Positions 48,407 to 60,876 of a stretch of DNA of 64,000 nucleotides are shown one piece after another (position 1 is the first letter of the stretch; every line of letters starts with the position of its first letter). This DNA comes from Camellia lanceoleosa. Taxonomy: Eukaryota; Streptophyta; Magnoliopsida; Ericales; Theaceae. Made by a program: the position numbers and the translations under genes. The DNA is taken from contig CM045770.1 of NCBI GenBank assembly GCA_025200525.1, positions 124,535,429-124,599,428 on the forward strand, read 5' to 3'. The notes under the pieces were generated by a model. It ran no database searches, was not told the origin of the DNA, and saw only the letters and a list, made by a program, of their open reading frames with translations.

Positions 48407-49829
48407 TCAAACGTCCACAAATAGGTCCGGATATTTCTCTCGGACCTTCAACTCACGTTCCCAAGTGGCCTCCTCCACTCCATGATGTTTCCACAAAACC
48501 TTTACCAAAGGAATGGTCTTGCCACGCAGGACTTGATCCCGCCTATCCAAGACCCGAATCAGTCTCTCCTCATACGAGGCATCCTCATCTACCTCTAAGT
48601 CGGTCCAATCCAATACATGTGATGGATCCGGCTCATACTTTCGAAGCATACTCACATGAAACACGTCATGAACTCCGGATAACTGTGGCGGCAAAGCCAA
48701 ACGATATGCAACTTCTCCAATCCTCTCAAGGATCTCAAAGGGACCAATAAACCGATGGGATAACTTCCCACTCTTCCCAAACCTCATCAAGCCTCGCCTA
48801 GGTGATATCTTTAGAAAGACATGATCACCCACCTCAAACATCAAAGGTCTCCTCCAACGGTCGGCATAAGATTTCTGACGACTCTGGGCTGTAACAAGCC
48901 TCCTACGGATAAGCTCAACTTTCTCCGTCATTTCCCTCACCAATTCCGGACCTAACAAAGGTGCATCACCCACCTCGGCCCAACAAACTGGAGACCTACA
49001 CGGTCGGCCATACAAGGCCTCAAACGGTGCCATACCGATACTAGACTGAAAACTGTTGTTGTAGGCAAACTCCACCAAGGGCAAGTGCCTCTCCCACGTC
49101 CCACTAAAGTCAAGGACACAACCCCGAAGCATATCCTCAAGGATCTGAATAGTACGCCGACCGCCTGTCACCGAGGATGATAAGTCATGCATTAAAGGTC
49201 AACTTAGTACCCAAGGCACTCTGCAAACTCGCCACAACTGGCAAGAAACGAGGGTCTCTATCTGAGACAATCGTCATTGGGACCCCGTGCAATCTCACTA
49301 TGTCCCGAATATACAAGTCGGCAAGATGATCTACCGAATCTCTCATGCGCATAGGAATGAAGTGCGCCTACTTAGTCAACCGGTCAACAACCACCCAAAT
49401 AGCATCACTACCTCGCTGTGTCCTCGGAAGACCTACAACGAAGTCCATAGTGACATGCTCCCACTTCCACTCGGCAATAGGCAAGGGTTGCAACAAACCC
49501 GCTGGCCTCTGATGCTCGGCCTTCACTTGCTGACAAGTAAGGCATTTAGACACGAAAACTGCCACATCTCTCTTCATACCCCGCCACCAAAACTGGCGAC
49601 CTAAGTCGTGATACATCTTAGTACCTCCCGGATGCACCGCAAGGCGCGAATGATGAAACTCTCGGAGTACCTCCTCTCGGCAAGACTCCGGCACAAACAA
49701 ACGGTCTCGGTATCTCACACTCAGGTCGGGATACACCGTCAAACCCTTCTCAACCTTCCCACTGGAGATCTTCTCTCGGAGGGATTCTACCTCAAGGTCA
49801 CCTCTCTGTGCCTCTAACACTCGAGTCAC
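48407..49829 (-). pseudogene. pol: Gypsy integrase with C-terminal chromodomain, interrupted
   Basis: The segment 49829-49368 carries the HHCC finger (FHHSRLAVHPGGTKMYHDL with CLTCQQVKAEH) and the first catalytic Asp in VTMDFVVGLP; it ends in a stop after DRLTK. Between 49367 and about 49190 the frame is broken by a TAG and by lost sequence around the second catalytic region. 49192-48407 resumes with EFAYNNSFQSSIGMAPFEAL, the GDHVFLKISPRRGL region, and a C-terminal chromodomain ending VLWKHHGVEEATWERE. The chromodomain type is that of plant chromoviruses, thought to guide integration to marked chromatin. The domain is present but the enzyme is disrupted. Confidence 0.85.
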
Positions 49830-49839
49830 AAGTGTAGGG

Positions 49840-51786
49840 TCACAAGAACAAAGAAAACAAGGTCAACCTCACGGATTCGCCCAGAAGCAAATCAAACTCC
49901 CCAATTGCCCCCAACATTTCCCACTCCTGGATGGCTATACTAGCCACATCACTAACGGATTTCCTGCTAAGGGCATCAACCACAACATTGGCCTTCCCCG
50001 GGTGATAATGCAACTCGAAGTCATAATCCTCAATAAACTCCATCCACCTCCTCTGCCTCAAGTTCAAGTCTTTCTGTGAAAACAGATATTTCAGACTCTT
50101 ATGATCCGAGAACACCTCGAATCTCTCACCATAAAGGCAGTGCCTCCAGATTTTCAAGGCAAAGATCACAGCTGCTAACTCTAGGTCATGTGTAGGGTAA
50201 TTCTTCTCGTGAATTTTTAACTGACGTGAGCCATAAGCTACCACTTTCCCCTCTTGCATCAACACACAACCCAAACCCTCTCGTGAGGCATCACAATAGA
50301 CTACATAACCCAACCCTCTCTCTGGAATAATCAAGATCGGAGCGGTGGTCAATCTAACTTTCAGCTCCTGAAACGACTTTTCACAAGTCTCACTCCATAC
50401 AAATTTGACTCCCTTCCGAGTCAGTCTAGTCAACGGTAAAGCTAACCTGGAGAAATCTTTCACAAACCGACGGTAATACCCAGCTAATCCCAGAAAATTA
50501 CGGATCTCGAATACACTCTTAGGCTGTGCCCAATCTTGCACTGCCTCAGTCTTGGATGTATCAACAGACACTCCTTCCCCAGAAACCACATGGCCTAAGA
50601 ACTTGACTTCTCCTAGCCAGAACTCACACTTCCCAAACTTGGCATACAGCCTATGGGTTCTAAGCAACTCAAGCACCACTCTCAAGTGTTCCTTGTGCTC
50701 CTTCTCTGAAGGTGAATAAATCAGAATGTCGTCCACAAAAACGACTACAAAACGATCCAAGAATTCCTGGGAGATCTGGTTCATCAAGTCCATAAAGACT
50801 GCCGGTGCGTTGGTAAGCCCAAACGGCATTACCAGAAACTCATAATGGCCATACCTCATACGGAATGCCGTCTTTGGAATATCCTCCTCCTTGACCCTCA
50901 ACTGGTGGTAACCCGATCTCAAGTCTATCTTAGAGAAACAACGGGGCATAGGGTACTTATTCTTAACCGTAGCCCGATTCAACTTCCGGTAGTCGATACA
51001 CAATCTCAAGGCACCATCTTTCTTTTTAGCAAAGAGGGCCGGTGCTCCCCACGGCGATACACTAGGGCGAATGAAGCCCTTATCTAGCAATTCTTGGAGC
51101 TGAATTTTCAACTCAACCAACTCTGCTGGAGCAAAACGGTAAGGTGCCATAGAAATCGGCGTCGTGCCGGGCACTAAATCAATAGAGAACTCAATCTCCC
51201 AGTGAGGTGGCAAATCAACAAGATCCTCGGGAAAAACATCCGAATACTCACAAACTACCCTCGGCAACACAACCTGGGTCTCATCACACTCACCACTCTC
51301 AACGCTAGCAAGTAAACCACTAAGCTCACTCCGCCCTCGCGGATCATACCCCGGTGGCAAAACACTACCAACCCAGTCTCCCAAGAAATGGAAACACTTC
51401 CCGCTTACGGTACAACAAGTGACCCTCTGGCGGTAGCAATCAATAACTGCCCGGTATGACGATAACCAGTCCATACCCAAAATAACATGAAAGCCCTTCA
51501 TGGGCATAACTACAAATGGAAACGGAAGCCGATGGTCGGCGACCTCAATATCACAACCTCTACATCCATGTTTCAAGATCAACTCACCCCCAATAGGTGA
51601 CACAACACAAATAGGAGATGCTAATAATGCCAACTCCAACTCCAACACAGATGTAAATGCAGCAGATACAAAAGAATGAGATGCACCCGTATCAATCAAC
51701 ACTCTAGCAACCGAGTTGCAAAACAGAAAGGTACCTCTCACTACTGATGGAGCCAGATTAGGTCCTGTAACATGATACACGTGCAA
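49840..51786 (-). CDS. pol: Gypsy protease, reverse transcriptase and RNase H (one long open frame)
   Basis: A 648-codon open frame. The protease site [12 protein letters not shown] is at residues 30-41. RT has [31 protein letters not shown] and the catalytic FVDDILIYS (about 50737). RNase H begins [15 protein letters not shown] and includes the thumb-side TYLELAAV-like stretch ([11 protein letters not shown]). The [12 protein letters not shown] motif ends RNase H. The RT lacks the usual dozen or so residues between the YPMPR motif and [13 protein letters not shown], an in-frame deletion near 50940, so activity is doubtful. Upstream, the join to gag is disturbed by stop and frameshift (51787). 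Downstream the frame ends shortly before the integrase segment. Confidence 0.85.
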   Translation of the reverse strand: MHVYHVTGPNLAPSVVRGTFLFCNSVARVLIDTGASHSFVSAAFTSVLELELALLASPICVVSPIGGELILKHGCRGCDIEVADHRLPFPFVVMPMKGFHVILGMDWLSSYRAVIDCYRQRVTCCTVSGKCFHFLGDWVGSVLPPGYDPRGRSELSGLLASVESGECDETQVVLPRVVCEYSDVFPEDLVDLPPHWEIEFSIDLVPGTTPISMAPYRFAPAELVELKIQLQELLDKGFIRPSVSPWGAPALFAKKKDGALRLCIDYRKLNRATVKNKYPMPRCFSKIDLRSGYHQLRVKEEDIPKTAFRMRYGHYEFLVMPFGLTNAPAVFMDLMNQISQEFLDRFVVVFVDDILIYSPSEKEHKEHLRVVLELLRTHRLYAKFGKCEFWLGEVKFLGHVVSGEGVSVDTSKTEAVQDWAQPKSVFEIRNFLGLAGYYRRFVKDFSRLALPLTRLTRKGVKFVWSETCEKSFQELKVRLTTAPILIIPERGLGYVVYCDASREGLGCVLMQEGKVVAYGSRQLKIHEKNYPTHDLELAAVIFALKIWRHCLYGERFEVFSDHKSLKYLFSQKDLNLRQRRWMEFIEDYDFELHYHPGKANVVVDALSRKSVSDVASIAIQEWEMLGAIGEFDLLLGESVRLTLFSLFL

Positions 51787-54700
51787 TCAGAGGTCCTCGA
51801 TCCACATGCCCACCTCTAGGAGCATAAGATCGCAGATCGACGGGACGACGAAGCCCCGGATTGGCCTCGAGGCTGCACAGACCGAGCTGGGTTGAAAACT
51901 CAAGCGTCGCTTAGAACCAGACGCCCCTGAAGTGGCACTCAACTGTGGACAGAACCTCTTCAGGTGCCCAGGCTGTCCACACTGATAACAAGAAAAGGGC
52001 TGACCCCTGCCCGAACTCCGACTCTGCGGTCTAGCTGAAGAAGAAGGAGCTCTCTGACCTCTGCCCTTCTGTGGGCAAACTGAAGCCTTGTGACCCAGCT
52101 GGCCACACTTGTAATAGGTGAACTCTCCCTGACTGCCCCTCCCGAAGCCTGCACTCGGTACTGGGAAAGTCGACCTAGCCACACCACCCTGAGATTGCTG
52201 AGGATTATAACCCCTCTGTCTCCTGCCATCACCTTGGCCATCTTGGCTCCTCTTGGAACCTCTATTCTTCTCCTCTTCCTCCTCCTGCATCAAGAGCTCC
52301 ATATGAGCTGCAGCATCCACCAAATGCCTATACTCTCGAATATAAGAACCACCAACCCTCAACTTGAGGCCACGCCTCAACTTCTGCTCAAACTCGTAGC
52401 AACGGCGCTCCTCGGACGCCACGAGTTCAGGTGCAAACCTGGACAAGCTAGTAAACGTAGCCTCAAACTCGGCCACAGACAAACCCTGTTGATTAAGCCG
52501 GCTAAACTGATCTCTCAGCTTCTCTCTAGCAACTACAGATAAGAACCTCTCCTGGAAAGCATTTACAAACGCCTCCCAAGTACCACCAACACGGACTTTC
52601 TCATACTTCCACCATTGACCCGCGTCTCCCTTCAATTGGAAGGATGCCAAGGTCACTTTCAGTGCTCCGTTCTCGATGCCAAGCATCTCGAACGTTTTAC
52701 TCATTTGTTCCAGCCACTCGTCTGCCTTTAGTGGCTCCTTTGGATCCCCAACAAACTCCTCCGGGTTAGACCGGAAGAACTCCCTCTTCAAGAAAGAAGG
52801 CCCTGCCTCAACTGCCTGATTTCCAGCCCTGAGAATACCTAAAGCTCCTGCTATCTCTTGGGCCAAAGCACTCATAGCCTGCTGACCCGCTGGCTCGGTG
52901 TAGACACCCCATTTTTGACCACCCACAAGACTTGGGCACTACTGATGGTTTACTTGGTGGAGAAAGGTGTGCAGGGCGCAGGTTCAGTTTCTTCGACAAG
53001 GAGAGAGGCGAATCTCAACTTCACACCCCATTTTGAACCAAAATTATTTTGGATGGTTTTGAGACATTAAAACCCTCTCTTTCAAAACATTTTTGAAATA
53101 AAATTCCCACGATGTTCCGACGCTCGCATTTCGGTAAATGGTGCGCTTTTCGGTAAACCGAGCAAGGACAAAGTGGAGATGAATGAAAGAGAGATGAAAT
53201 CTTTGAAAAATCTTTCAAAACACCTTACTTCGGGGTTTGAAGTTGAAGAGAAGAGGAGAAGAGGGGAGAAAACAAGTTGGAGAAGAGGTTCGGCATGAAT
53301 CCGGGTAGAAGAGAGTCGAGCAGTCCTCGCTAAATCAAGCTCATCTATCTATACACTTGGAGTTAAGCTATGAGGCCATAACCATTGGAAAGAAGACTTC
53401 CGGGGCTTCATTTTTCACTCAAGAATCTCTCAAAACCAAGTCTGGGTGGGGGAGGTATGATTGGTTGAAGTTGGGCATCATCCCGGTTGGATCGAGTCTG
53501 CGCGGCTTCACCAAAAAGGGCATAACTTTTTCCACAGAAGGAAGTTTAATGCAAGGTTTGCGCCATTGGAAAGCTAACTTCCGGGGCTTTAATCTGGACA
53601 TCCACTGGCACTTTTTGACCTCATCAGCCACCCATCGGCACTCTATTTAGCCGACCGGCTAGTACAAATTGCAGGTCGGCAATTTATTGTGCCGACCGGC
53701 AATTTATTTGGCCGATGACCTCTTTTCATGGCCGATTTGACCCTTTTGACTCTTGCAGGCATGGTGCATGCCACCGTGTTGCCGGGATGCAGTGCCCAGC
53801 CCCCGTGCATATGTGTGCCTATTTGGAGCCTTTGCCCCCCTTTTTTTGGACCCTTTGCTCATGTCTTCTTGAGGAAGCCTTGACCCCTTGTCTTGGCTTC
53901 CTCAAGAAGCCTACCAGCTATCTTGGCTTCCTTAATAAGCCTTGGCCCTCTTGCTCCCCTTGAACCTTTCTCTTTAGCTTGTCTTATAAGCTTAGAGCCT
54001 CTCCATTTGTCTATATAAGGAGCTCTCCTCCTCCATTGTAAAGGGTTGGATTTTTGAGCAAAAAACCAGAGATATATAGATATATATCTGATATATCTTA
54101 CCTCCCTCTCCATCTCTCTCTCATTCAACCATCAAATACCCTTGTTCTTGGGCCATTTCCTCACCAATCCATAGCACCACACCTCTACACTTCATTTCAG
54201 TACATTGGAGGCCATTTGCAGAGGCTAGGAGCTCATTTCCTTGGATCAAAACCTGCTGGTTTATTGGTCTACAAGGGTAAGCACACTTTTCCCCTAAACT
54301 AGCATTTTCTTGGTTCATATCTAAGCCATATTTTCTTGCACATTTGAGCTCCGACCAAAAATGAAAGTGTCATTTTTTTGAGCTCTATTTCATCTTTCAT
54401 TAAGGGTCTTACCCTGTTTGGGACCCCCATCTTGCATTTCCTTCATTATCCCTTTGTATGCCATTTTCTTGAGTAGTATTTTTGGCCTATGAGTAATCTG
54501 TTTTGGAGCATGATGTAAACTGAGAATGGGCTTATTTTGAGCCCTTCTTCAACATTGAAGGAGGGCTCACCACTTTTTGAGACATCCTTGGTATACTTCA
54601 TGTTATAGCCCTCTTGGTGGCCTCATTTTGCATGATGCTATGGCCATACTTGTATCTGTTTTTTTGGATTTTCATAAACTGAAAAACATCATATTTTTGG

Positions 54701-57218
54701 CCCCTCTCCAACATTGTAAAAGGGGCCTCCTGTGTTTGAGACTAGCAGCTGTGACTTGCCTCATTACCCCTCTTGCGGAGCCATTTTTGCATGCTGATTT
54801 TGCCCTATCTATGCTCACTGTTTGGCCATACTTTGAACTGTAAAAATTCTTGTTTTAGGGCTGTCTTGCTTCTGTCTTCATACTCCATGTTCAAATTACG
54901 CATGCTTTGTATGGAAGTAAGTCATTTCATGTGCCTAATCTTGGGTTTCGGGGCCTATAGCATGCATTGGGTGACATATTTCCATGTTTTGGGACCATTT
55001 GGCATCGTGTTCCAGCGCTGAAATTCACATGCTTGTATGCCATCTTGCATCCCTTGCCATGCTTTGGTAGAGTTGCATTTTTGTGCCTTAGGTTTGGTTA
55101 ATGCATTGTGCATGCATTCCATGTATTGTGTTGCCTTACTTGCCTCATTATGGCCACTGTTTTGGACCTAGTAGAGAGCTGTCCAAGTTAGTGTAAGACC
55201 ATCCTTTGCATGTCGATGCATGCTCACCTTGTGTGTTGTTGCATGTTTAGGTTGCGCGCCTAGCATACATTGTTCATTTGCATGTTCATGTTGCATACTT
55301 AGCCTCTATGCCTAGGTTGCATTTCATTAAGCATGCATCCCTCACCTCTTGATCAACCATGATTGAGGTTGGGTCCCTTGTGTGTTTTGTGTGCATTGCA
55401 TTTGACATTGAAATGCATACTTGGCTTTTGGGCCATCATGCATTGAAATGCATGATTGGTGGCCCGAGGGTCGAGGGCCATGCTCCCTTGAGTCCATTAC
55501 ATGATAGGGAGTGTGGCCGTGCATACATTTGCTCAAAATTTCATGCCATACACTGCCTGTCCTCTGTTGCTGTCAAAACTGTTTTCTGTAGGAAGTTTCT
55601 GCCGACCGGTAACATCTAGTGCCGACCGGCCATTGGTGAATGGCTGATAACTTCATCAACAGCCGATGGTCATTTGCTATGGCCGGTGGGCATTTCCTCC
55701 AGCCGATGATATTCTACAGTGTGCAAGGAACATGTCCCAGGACTTTGGCAGTCTTTGGAGAGGCAGGGCAGTGTAAACAGAGGCAACAGTGGTATGGTGC
55801 GGATTTCCGAGCAAGGCGGATCAATCATGCATCATTCACGCATCCCGAGGCGGGGCTGTGGCCACCTTCTTTTGTTATTAATTTATTAATTAATTAGAGG
55901 GTCTGTAATAATTTATTTATTTATTATTCGGACTGTAATATTTATTTGGTCCCTCCGAGCGAGGGCGTATTTGTAATAAGGATGTGTGAGTGTGTGCATG
56001 TCTTCCAATCCCACGTCTCTCTTCCTTTTTATTTACCTATTTATGATGGTAGGTTAGGGCATATTTAAATTAGCATACCTTATGCTATGCATGCGTGCAT
56101 CCATACATTTGTCTTGTACGCACCGGGTTCGGCGCATCATACTAACTGCACTGTATTTTCAATTCCAAGTTGAGTACTTGCTAGTTGCAGCATTTCACAT
56201 GCCATGTTTAGGATAGCCGAGCCTGTCTAGATTGCATCCTTGCATGCGTTGCATTAGCCACCTTAACATGAACTAGGATCATGCATATGATTACTAACTA
56301 GTTTCTGTTTTGGCACGGAGTACTAGGTAAGCTTTTATGCTTTAGCATATCGCATGCGTGTGAATGTTGCCATGATAGCATGATTACCATGAGGCTAGCT
56401 GCTTATGTGATATAATTGTTTGAATGCCTGTGGATGGAGGTCAAATTACCTAAGATTGGAATAATGCATTAAAACTGTGAGTTTTAAGCCCACTAGATAG
56501 TGGCAAAACCATCTTTTCTAAAGCCCACTTGAGGGTGGCAAAATCTGCATTTTAGCTTACTTGCGAGTAGCAAACCATTTTCAAAACAAACGTGCAATGT
56601 TTTGTTCCAATTTAGGCGATTTGGTCTATACTTGTTTGCTGTGCGCATAACATAGTAATTCTAGACTTGTTTGCTGTGCGCATAACTTAGTAATTCTAGG
56701 CTAATAACAGGAATAAGAACGCATAATGTTTTCAAAATCGGATATCACGGTTAGTAGAGGCCGATCTTTGATCGGGCAAGAGGGGGTGCTCATAGCTGAC
56801 CTTCCCCAATCGTACCCGAGCTCCCGAACCGAGGCAACCTTGGTGATGACGGACATGTGGCCTTTGGCACCGAGTCAGGGTTTCCTAAATTTCCCAAAAT
56901 AAAATATTTAGGTGGCGACTCTGTATCTGGCAAAGCAGTCCATGTTTGGCACTTCTTTCAAAATCTATTTTCTCAAAACGATTTGCCAGATTTGGACTCT
57001 TTGGTTCAGATTAAGAACCGTGACAATTTGAGTCTTGAACTGTAGTAGACCCATAAACGAACCGAACGGGAGTCATCCTCCCGGGGCGTTTGGGGACGTC
57101 TACACTCGGCCACATTGGCCTGACCAACTCCCTCCTGTACTGCCGGAATCTCATCCGGTATAGGCACTTCCTGTTGCCTAGGCCTACCACGCCTACCACC
57201 TCTTCCTCGTCCTGACAT
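51787..57218 (-). pseudogene. gag: Gypsy gag, split by an inserted solo LTR
   Basis: The first part starts at ATG 57218 (MSGRGRGGRRGRP) and runs to 57105. The remainder lies at 52898-51787. The insertion's target duplication falls so that the frame continues after it. The second part has the retrotransposon Gag core (PEEFVGDPKEPLKADEWLEQ, GDAGQWWKYE, FQERFLS and ECRRYEFE-like EERRCYEFEQKL). Two zinc knuckles follow: YYKCGQLGHKASVC, whose first Cys is Tyr, and the intact CYQCGQPGHLKRFC. After the second knuckle the frame drifts and meets TGA at 51787. Gag would form the particle and bind RNA. Confidence 0.82.
52899..57104 (+). mobile_element. Solo LTR of an Ogre/Tat-type element inserted in gypsy gag (4206 bp)
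   Basis: Starts TGTAGACACCCC and ends GGACGTCTACA. A perfect CTCGG duplication lies at 52894-52898 and 57105-57109. Its terminal kilobase resembles the Ogre LTRs earlier in the window (the 'gtggcgactctgtatctgg' block near 56911, the 'cttccaatcccacgtct' block near 56001). No internal region is present. Together with 16536-21282 it shows repeated LTR-LTR recombination of this giant-LTR family. Confidence 0.92.
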
Positions 57219-57612
57219 CCTAATAAAGGAAAGGAAGAACATTAGCACATTTATAAATGTGCCGAAACTAAACACTCATGTCCTAATGTATGGACAACTG
57301 TAATTCATTCCACGAAAGCACATAAACACATAAGCACTTACGAATATCATTTCCGGATAATGATAGTCCCGCGGCGTTACTAGAGTTCTGGTTAGAAACA
57401 GCATTGATCAAGTGCTTTTCCAACAAGACTCCCAGAAACCCAAGGATCCAATCAACATCCTAGAAATTCAATCCCATACCCAAATAGTCACATAAGCATG
57501 TTATCAAATAAACACATGGCATAGGACATTACACCTAAGTCTCTATCAAGCGAGACAAACCCATTGTGATCCTAATCACTTCCCACGTACCCAAAGTATT
57601 CGAACCCGGTAT
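57219..57612 (-). other. Gypsy 5' leader between PBS and gag
   Basis: Non-coding leader; no motif recognised beyond the PBS at its right end. Confidence 0.6.
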
Positions 57613-57624
57613 GCTCTGATACCA
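57613..57624 (-). other. Gypsy primer binding site (tRNA-iMet type)
   Basis: Minus-strand TGGTATCAGAGC, three bases from the LTR edge at 57628. Same primer type as the copia element. Confidence 0.88.
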
Positions 57625-57627
57625 AGT

Positions 57628-57795
57628 TGTAACGCCCTCAAAATATAACATAAAACCCAACAATATAAACATGCATTGATATACAAAAGTCCAACATTCT
57701 TCTATTCATCAGAGTATTTGATTACAAAAGGTATTACATGTTAACAACAAAAGCAAATGCCCTACGGGCTTACAGCTTTCCAAGTTAACACTTGA
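57628..57795 (-). repeat. Truncated gypsy 5' LTR ending at the tandem-duplication junction
   Basis: The first ~165 bp match 45853-46019. At 57792-57794 (TTG) the sequence switches to the copia 3' region matching 42758 onward. Confidence 0.9.
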
Positions 57796-58101
57796 TGCAA
57801 GGATATATGCCTACTCATGATGTTTTCTTTACAGCTCAATGGATTAATTTTTTGTTTATAAATGCAACTGTCTTGATCTTTTTATTGTGCATAACAAATT
57901 TTTTTCAAGTTTGTGGTGTGCAGATTGGGTGGTTATCAAGATTGCTTTCATTGTTGTCTATCATTGAGTTGTAATTTATTAGATCATTCCTTGAGTTGTA
58001 ATTGTTTAGCCAAATTCTTTGAGTTGTAATTGTTTTAGTTAGTTCTTGTGTTCAAGAAATTGTTTAGAAAGTTTTGTCCGGGTATTGACAAAGGGAGAGA
58101 T
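57795..58101 (+). pseudogene. Duplicated copia 3' untranslated fragment
   Basis: Copy of 42760-43066 with few substitutions. The PPT reads AAAGGGAGAGAT, one G changed to A compared with the first unit. Confidence 0.88.
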
Positions 58102-59153
58102 TGTTAGGTCCTATCTTGTCAAAACCTGCGAACAAACTTATTGATTGAGTTGTAATTTTCTGTGTTTTTTTGTCTTCCTCGCTCGAGCGAAGAAGTCCTC
58201 GCTCGAGCGAAGGACTGCGTCTGGCTACAAACCTGAAAGAGGTACATGTACGCTCGAGCAAAGCATTGGTGGCTCGAGTGAAGATCAATGTACGCTCGAG
58301 CGAAGATTTGGTGGCTCGAGCTAAGGATTGTGTCCATACAAAACCTGAAAGAGTTTATTCCTCGCTCGAGCGAAGAGTTCGTGGCTCGAACGAAGGCACT
58401 AGTAGAAATCACGAAGATAAGCTCCTCGCTTGAGCGAGATAAGCTTCGCTCGAGCGAGCTTTAGAATCTGGATTTCTACAAGTGATTGGCTTCTTCCAAA
58501 ACTAGGATTCCTTTCGGTTTTCTATAAGTAGATGGTTTTCTCCTAAAACTAGCGGGACTTGTTTTCTAGATCTGGTTCAAGAGTTCTAGAGTTTTGTTTG
58601 AAGTTTTCTTCTGAGGCTTTGATGAGTTTTTCTTGATGTTCTTGAGAGAGTTCTAAACTTATGCATTGAGATTCATACATCAAGGAGGTTGATACTTTAT
58701 ATTCAAGAGAGTGCTCTTCGGTGAATTCCGAAGATTAAGACGTAGAGTTTCAAAAGGCGTTTGATTCTATACGTAGTCATTAATTCGACAAGTGAAGTTG
58801 TGGGTTCAACTTTAGGATCAGTTCCGTGACGAAGGCGTGGTGAAAGAGTTACAGAAGATTCGAGGACAAATTGACTGGGTTGGGTAATTTGTGTATTATC
58901 TTTGTAATCTTTCTTTCTTCAGTAGTGGATTGATTAGTGGCGGTTCTCCCATGGTTTTTGATTACAATTGAAGGTTCTTCAATTGTGGTTTTTCCACGTA
59001 AAAATCGTTTGTGTCAATTTATTGTTCATTCCTAAAAACAAACAAAATAAAATCACTCTCGTAAGTGCTTGTTGATTTTAGATTAGTGTTTTTGATAATT
59101 GGGATTTGGAATATTTTAATCTTGATCTAATCACTAATCACTTAGGATTTTCA
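58102..59153 (+). repeat. Duplicated copia 3' LTR (1052 bp)
   Basis: Copy of 43067-44113. Palindrome pairs include 58181/58201 and 58252/58272, again 20 bp apart. The stretch after 58201 retains 'ggactgcgtctggctac', which is altered in the first unit at 43175. Confidence 0.92.
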
Positions 59154-60876
59154 CATTTTATTGTGTGGAAACTTCCTTATCAATTTTTTCATATTATACA
59201 TCCTACAAATCATAATGCAAATGCAGAAAAGCACCAATAATAAAATTAGTAATTAAACAATGAATAAAACAAAACACATTGACCTGGTAGGTAATTGTTT
59301 TGTAACAAACTAACCATCGTCTGTAGATTTTTCTCTTCAAGATAACATGGTCTCATGTTTAAATATTCACTGAAAGATTAATGGCGGTTATAATTAGCGT
59401 TAAGGGTATAAATACAATTGTTGCTCGATACATGGTGTGTAAGGTGTTGATTTCCTGTTAAATAACTCATGTTAATAACTCATGCTAAAATGAAGGAAAC
59501 AGAATTTCATGTTAATTTCAGAATTTCAAAATTGTATTTTTACCTCATGTTAATTAGCTTTTATAACTCATGTTAATTAGCGTTAATAACTCATGTTAAT
59601 TTCAGAATTTCAATAACTCATGTGTTATCTCATGTTAATTTCAGAATTTCAATAACATGATATTGAGCCAATTCAGTATTGAAAACAAGATATTTGAAAA
59701 CATGACTTTAATAGAGTTTTGAAAACATGATATTATTTAGTGTTGAAAACATGCTATTTGAAAACATGATATTGCTGGGTTCAATAGAGTTATTGAAAAC
59801 ATGACTTTAGTATTCTTCTTGAATTTTTGTTCTTCGGGTAATTGTTCTTCTTCTTGAATTTTTTTTTTCCCTCTCTCAGCTTTTGCCTTCATCAGAGCTT
59901 TTGCCTTCATCACTTTGGTCGCTATTACTCACTTGCGCCGACATTCTCGCTTCTACCGCTTCGCTTAGTTTATTACTTTGGTTCTTATTGTTTTTCTTTT
60001 GTTATTGCTTTGGTAACGTTTGGCTTTTGCTTTGATATTGAGCCAACTGATATATATTGCTTTGCTATTGAGTAAAACTGAAGAAGAATTCTGCACATGA
60101 ATTACGATATGATTTGCAAGAATTTCATATGAATTCGCAGAATTTCTGATCTATTCACCATAAATGCCAACGACATGGTTTCAGTTCTAATTTTGATTTT
60201 GAGATGGTTTTGTATGATTTCGGTTTTGATTTTTATGTATTTTGAAATAAGTTTGAGGATTAGTGAAATAAGTATGTCGATTTATCCAAAGACTACACCG
60301 CTTATTTTTGTTATCGCAAATAGTGGTAAGTTTTTGCTTTGCTTTTCCTTTTTTGGTTACTCAAATGCTTTCCTTTCACTTTGATATTCACCATCCGTAA
60401 GATTCAAGTTGGAGGACAACTCTTTTAGTGAGCTTGAAAAACCCAAAGGCCCTTAATTTGATGTGAAATCTAAGGGTAAGTTTGTTGGTAATTATTAGGG
60501 TTTCAAAATGACATCGACAATATTTATGGAAAGTTCTTAATCAATTAATAAAGAGTTCTTTTGAGAAGATGATTAAAAGTTAGATTTTTATTTTTTATTT
60601 TTTATTTTTATGTTGTTTTTGAAAAAATATGTTAAAAAAATGTGAGAGATTATATGATTCAAAATGCATTAAAAGTTAAAAGATGACTTTTAATTATCTT
60701 TTTAAAATAGTCTAAAAAAAATTATGAGTGGACATAGGGTCTCACCTTTGTTAAGTAAATTGAGAGAGAGAAAAAATAATCATTAATGTGTGTTATGATT
60801 TGTTAATTTCCCAAGATTTGTTAATTTACCGATAGAATCATGTAGGTAATAAACATGATGAGTCACCCGGCCCCTT
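59154..60876. other. Duplicated spacer
   Basis: Copy of 44114-45852, about 15 bp shorter. Differences cluster at 59870-59970 and 60090-60150 and near 60285-60320, mostly at CAG, CTG or CG sites. Confidence 0.85.

Larger units (their letters stand above)
45853..57795 (-). mobile_element. Ty3/gypsy chromovirus (probably Tekay-type), minus strand, broken, with nested solo LTR
   Basis: The 3' LTR is at 45853-47991. The PPT, read on the minus strand, is AAGGGGGGAGG (about 47992-48003). Pol and gag lie at 48407-52898 and 57105-57218, and the PBS at 57613-57624 reads TGGTATCAGAGC on the minus strand. The 5' LTR starts at 57628 but is cut after about 165 bp by the tandem-duplication junction. PR-RT-RNase H-INT order and a C-terminal chromodomain place it among the chromoviruses. 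The ~2.1 kb LTR suits Tekay; the subgroup is an inference. A solo LTR at 52899-57104 splits gag. Confidence 0.88.

Noticed and set aside
48407..57218. Fully active chromovirus
   Set aside because: RT deletion, broken integrase, gag split by a solo LTR and a mutated zinc knuckle make it inactive as written.
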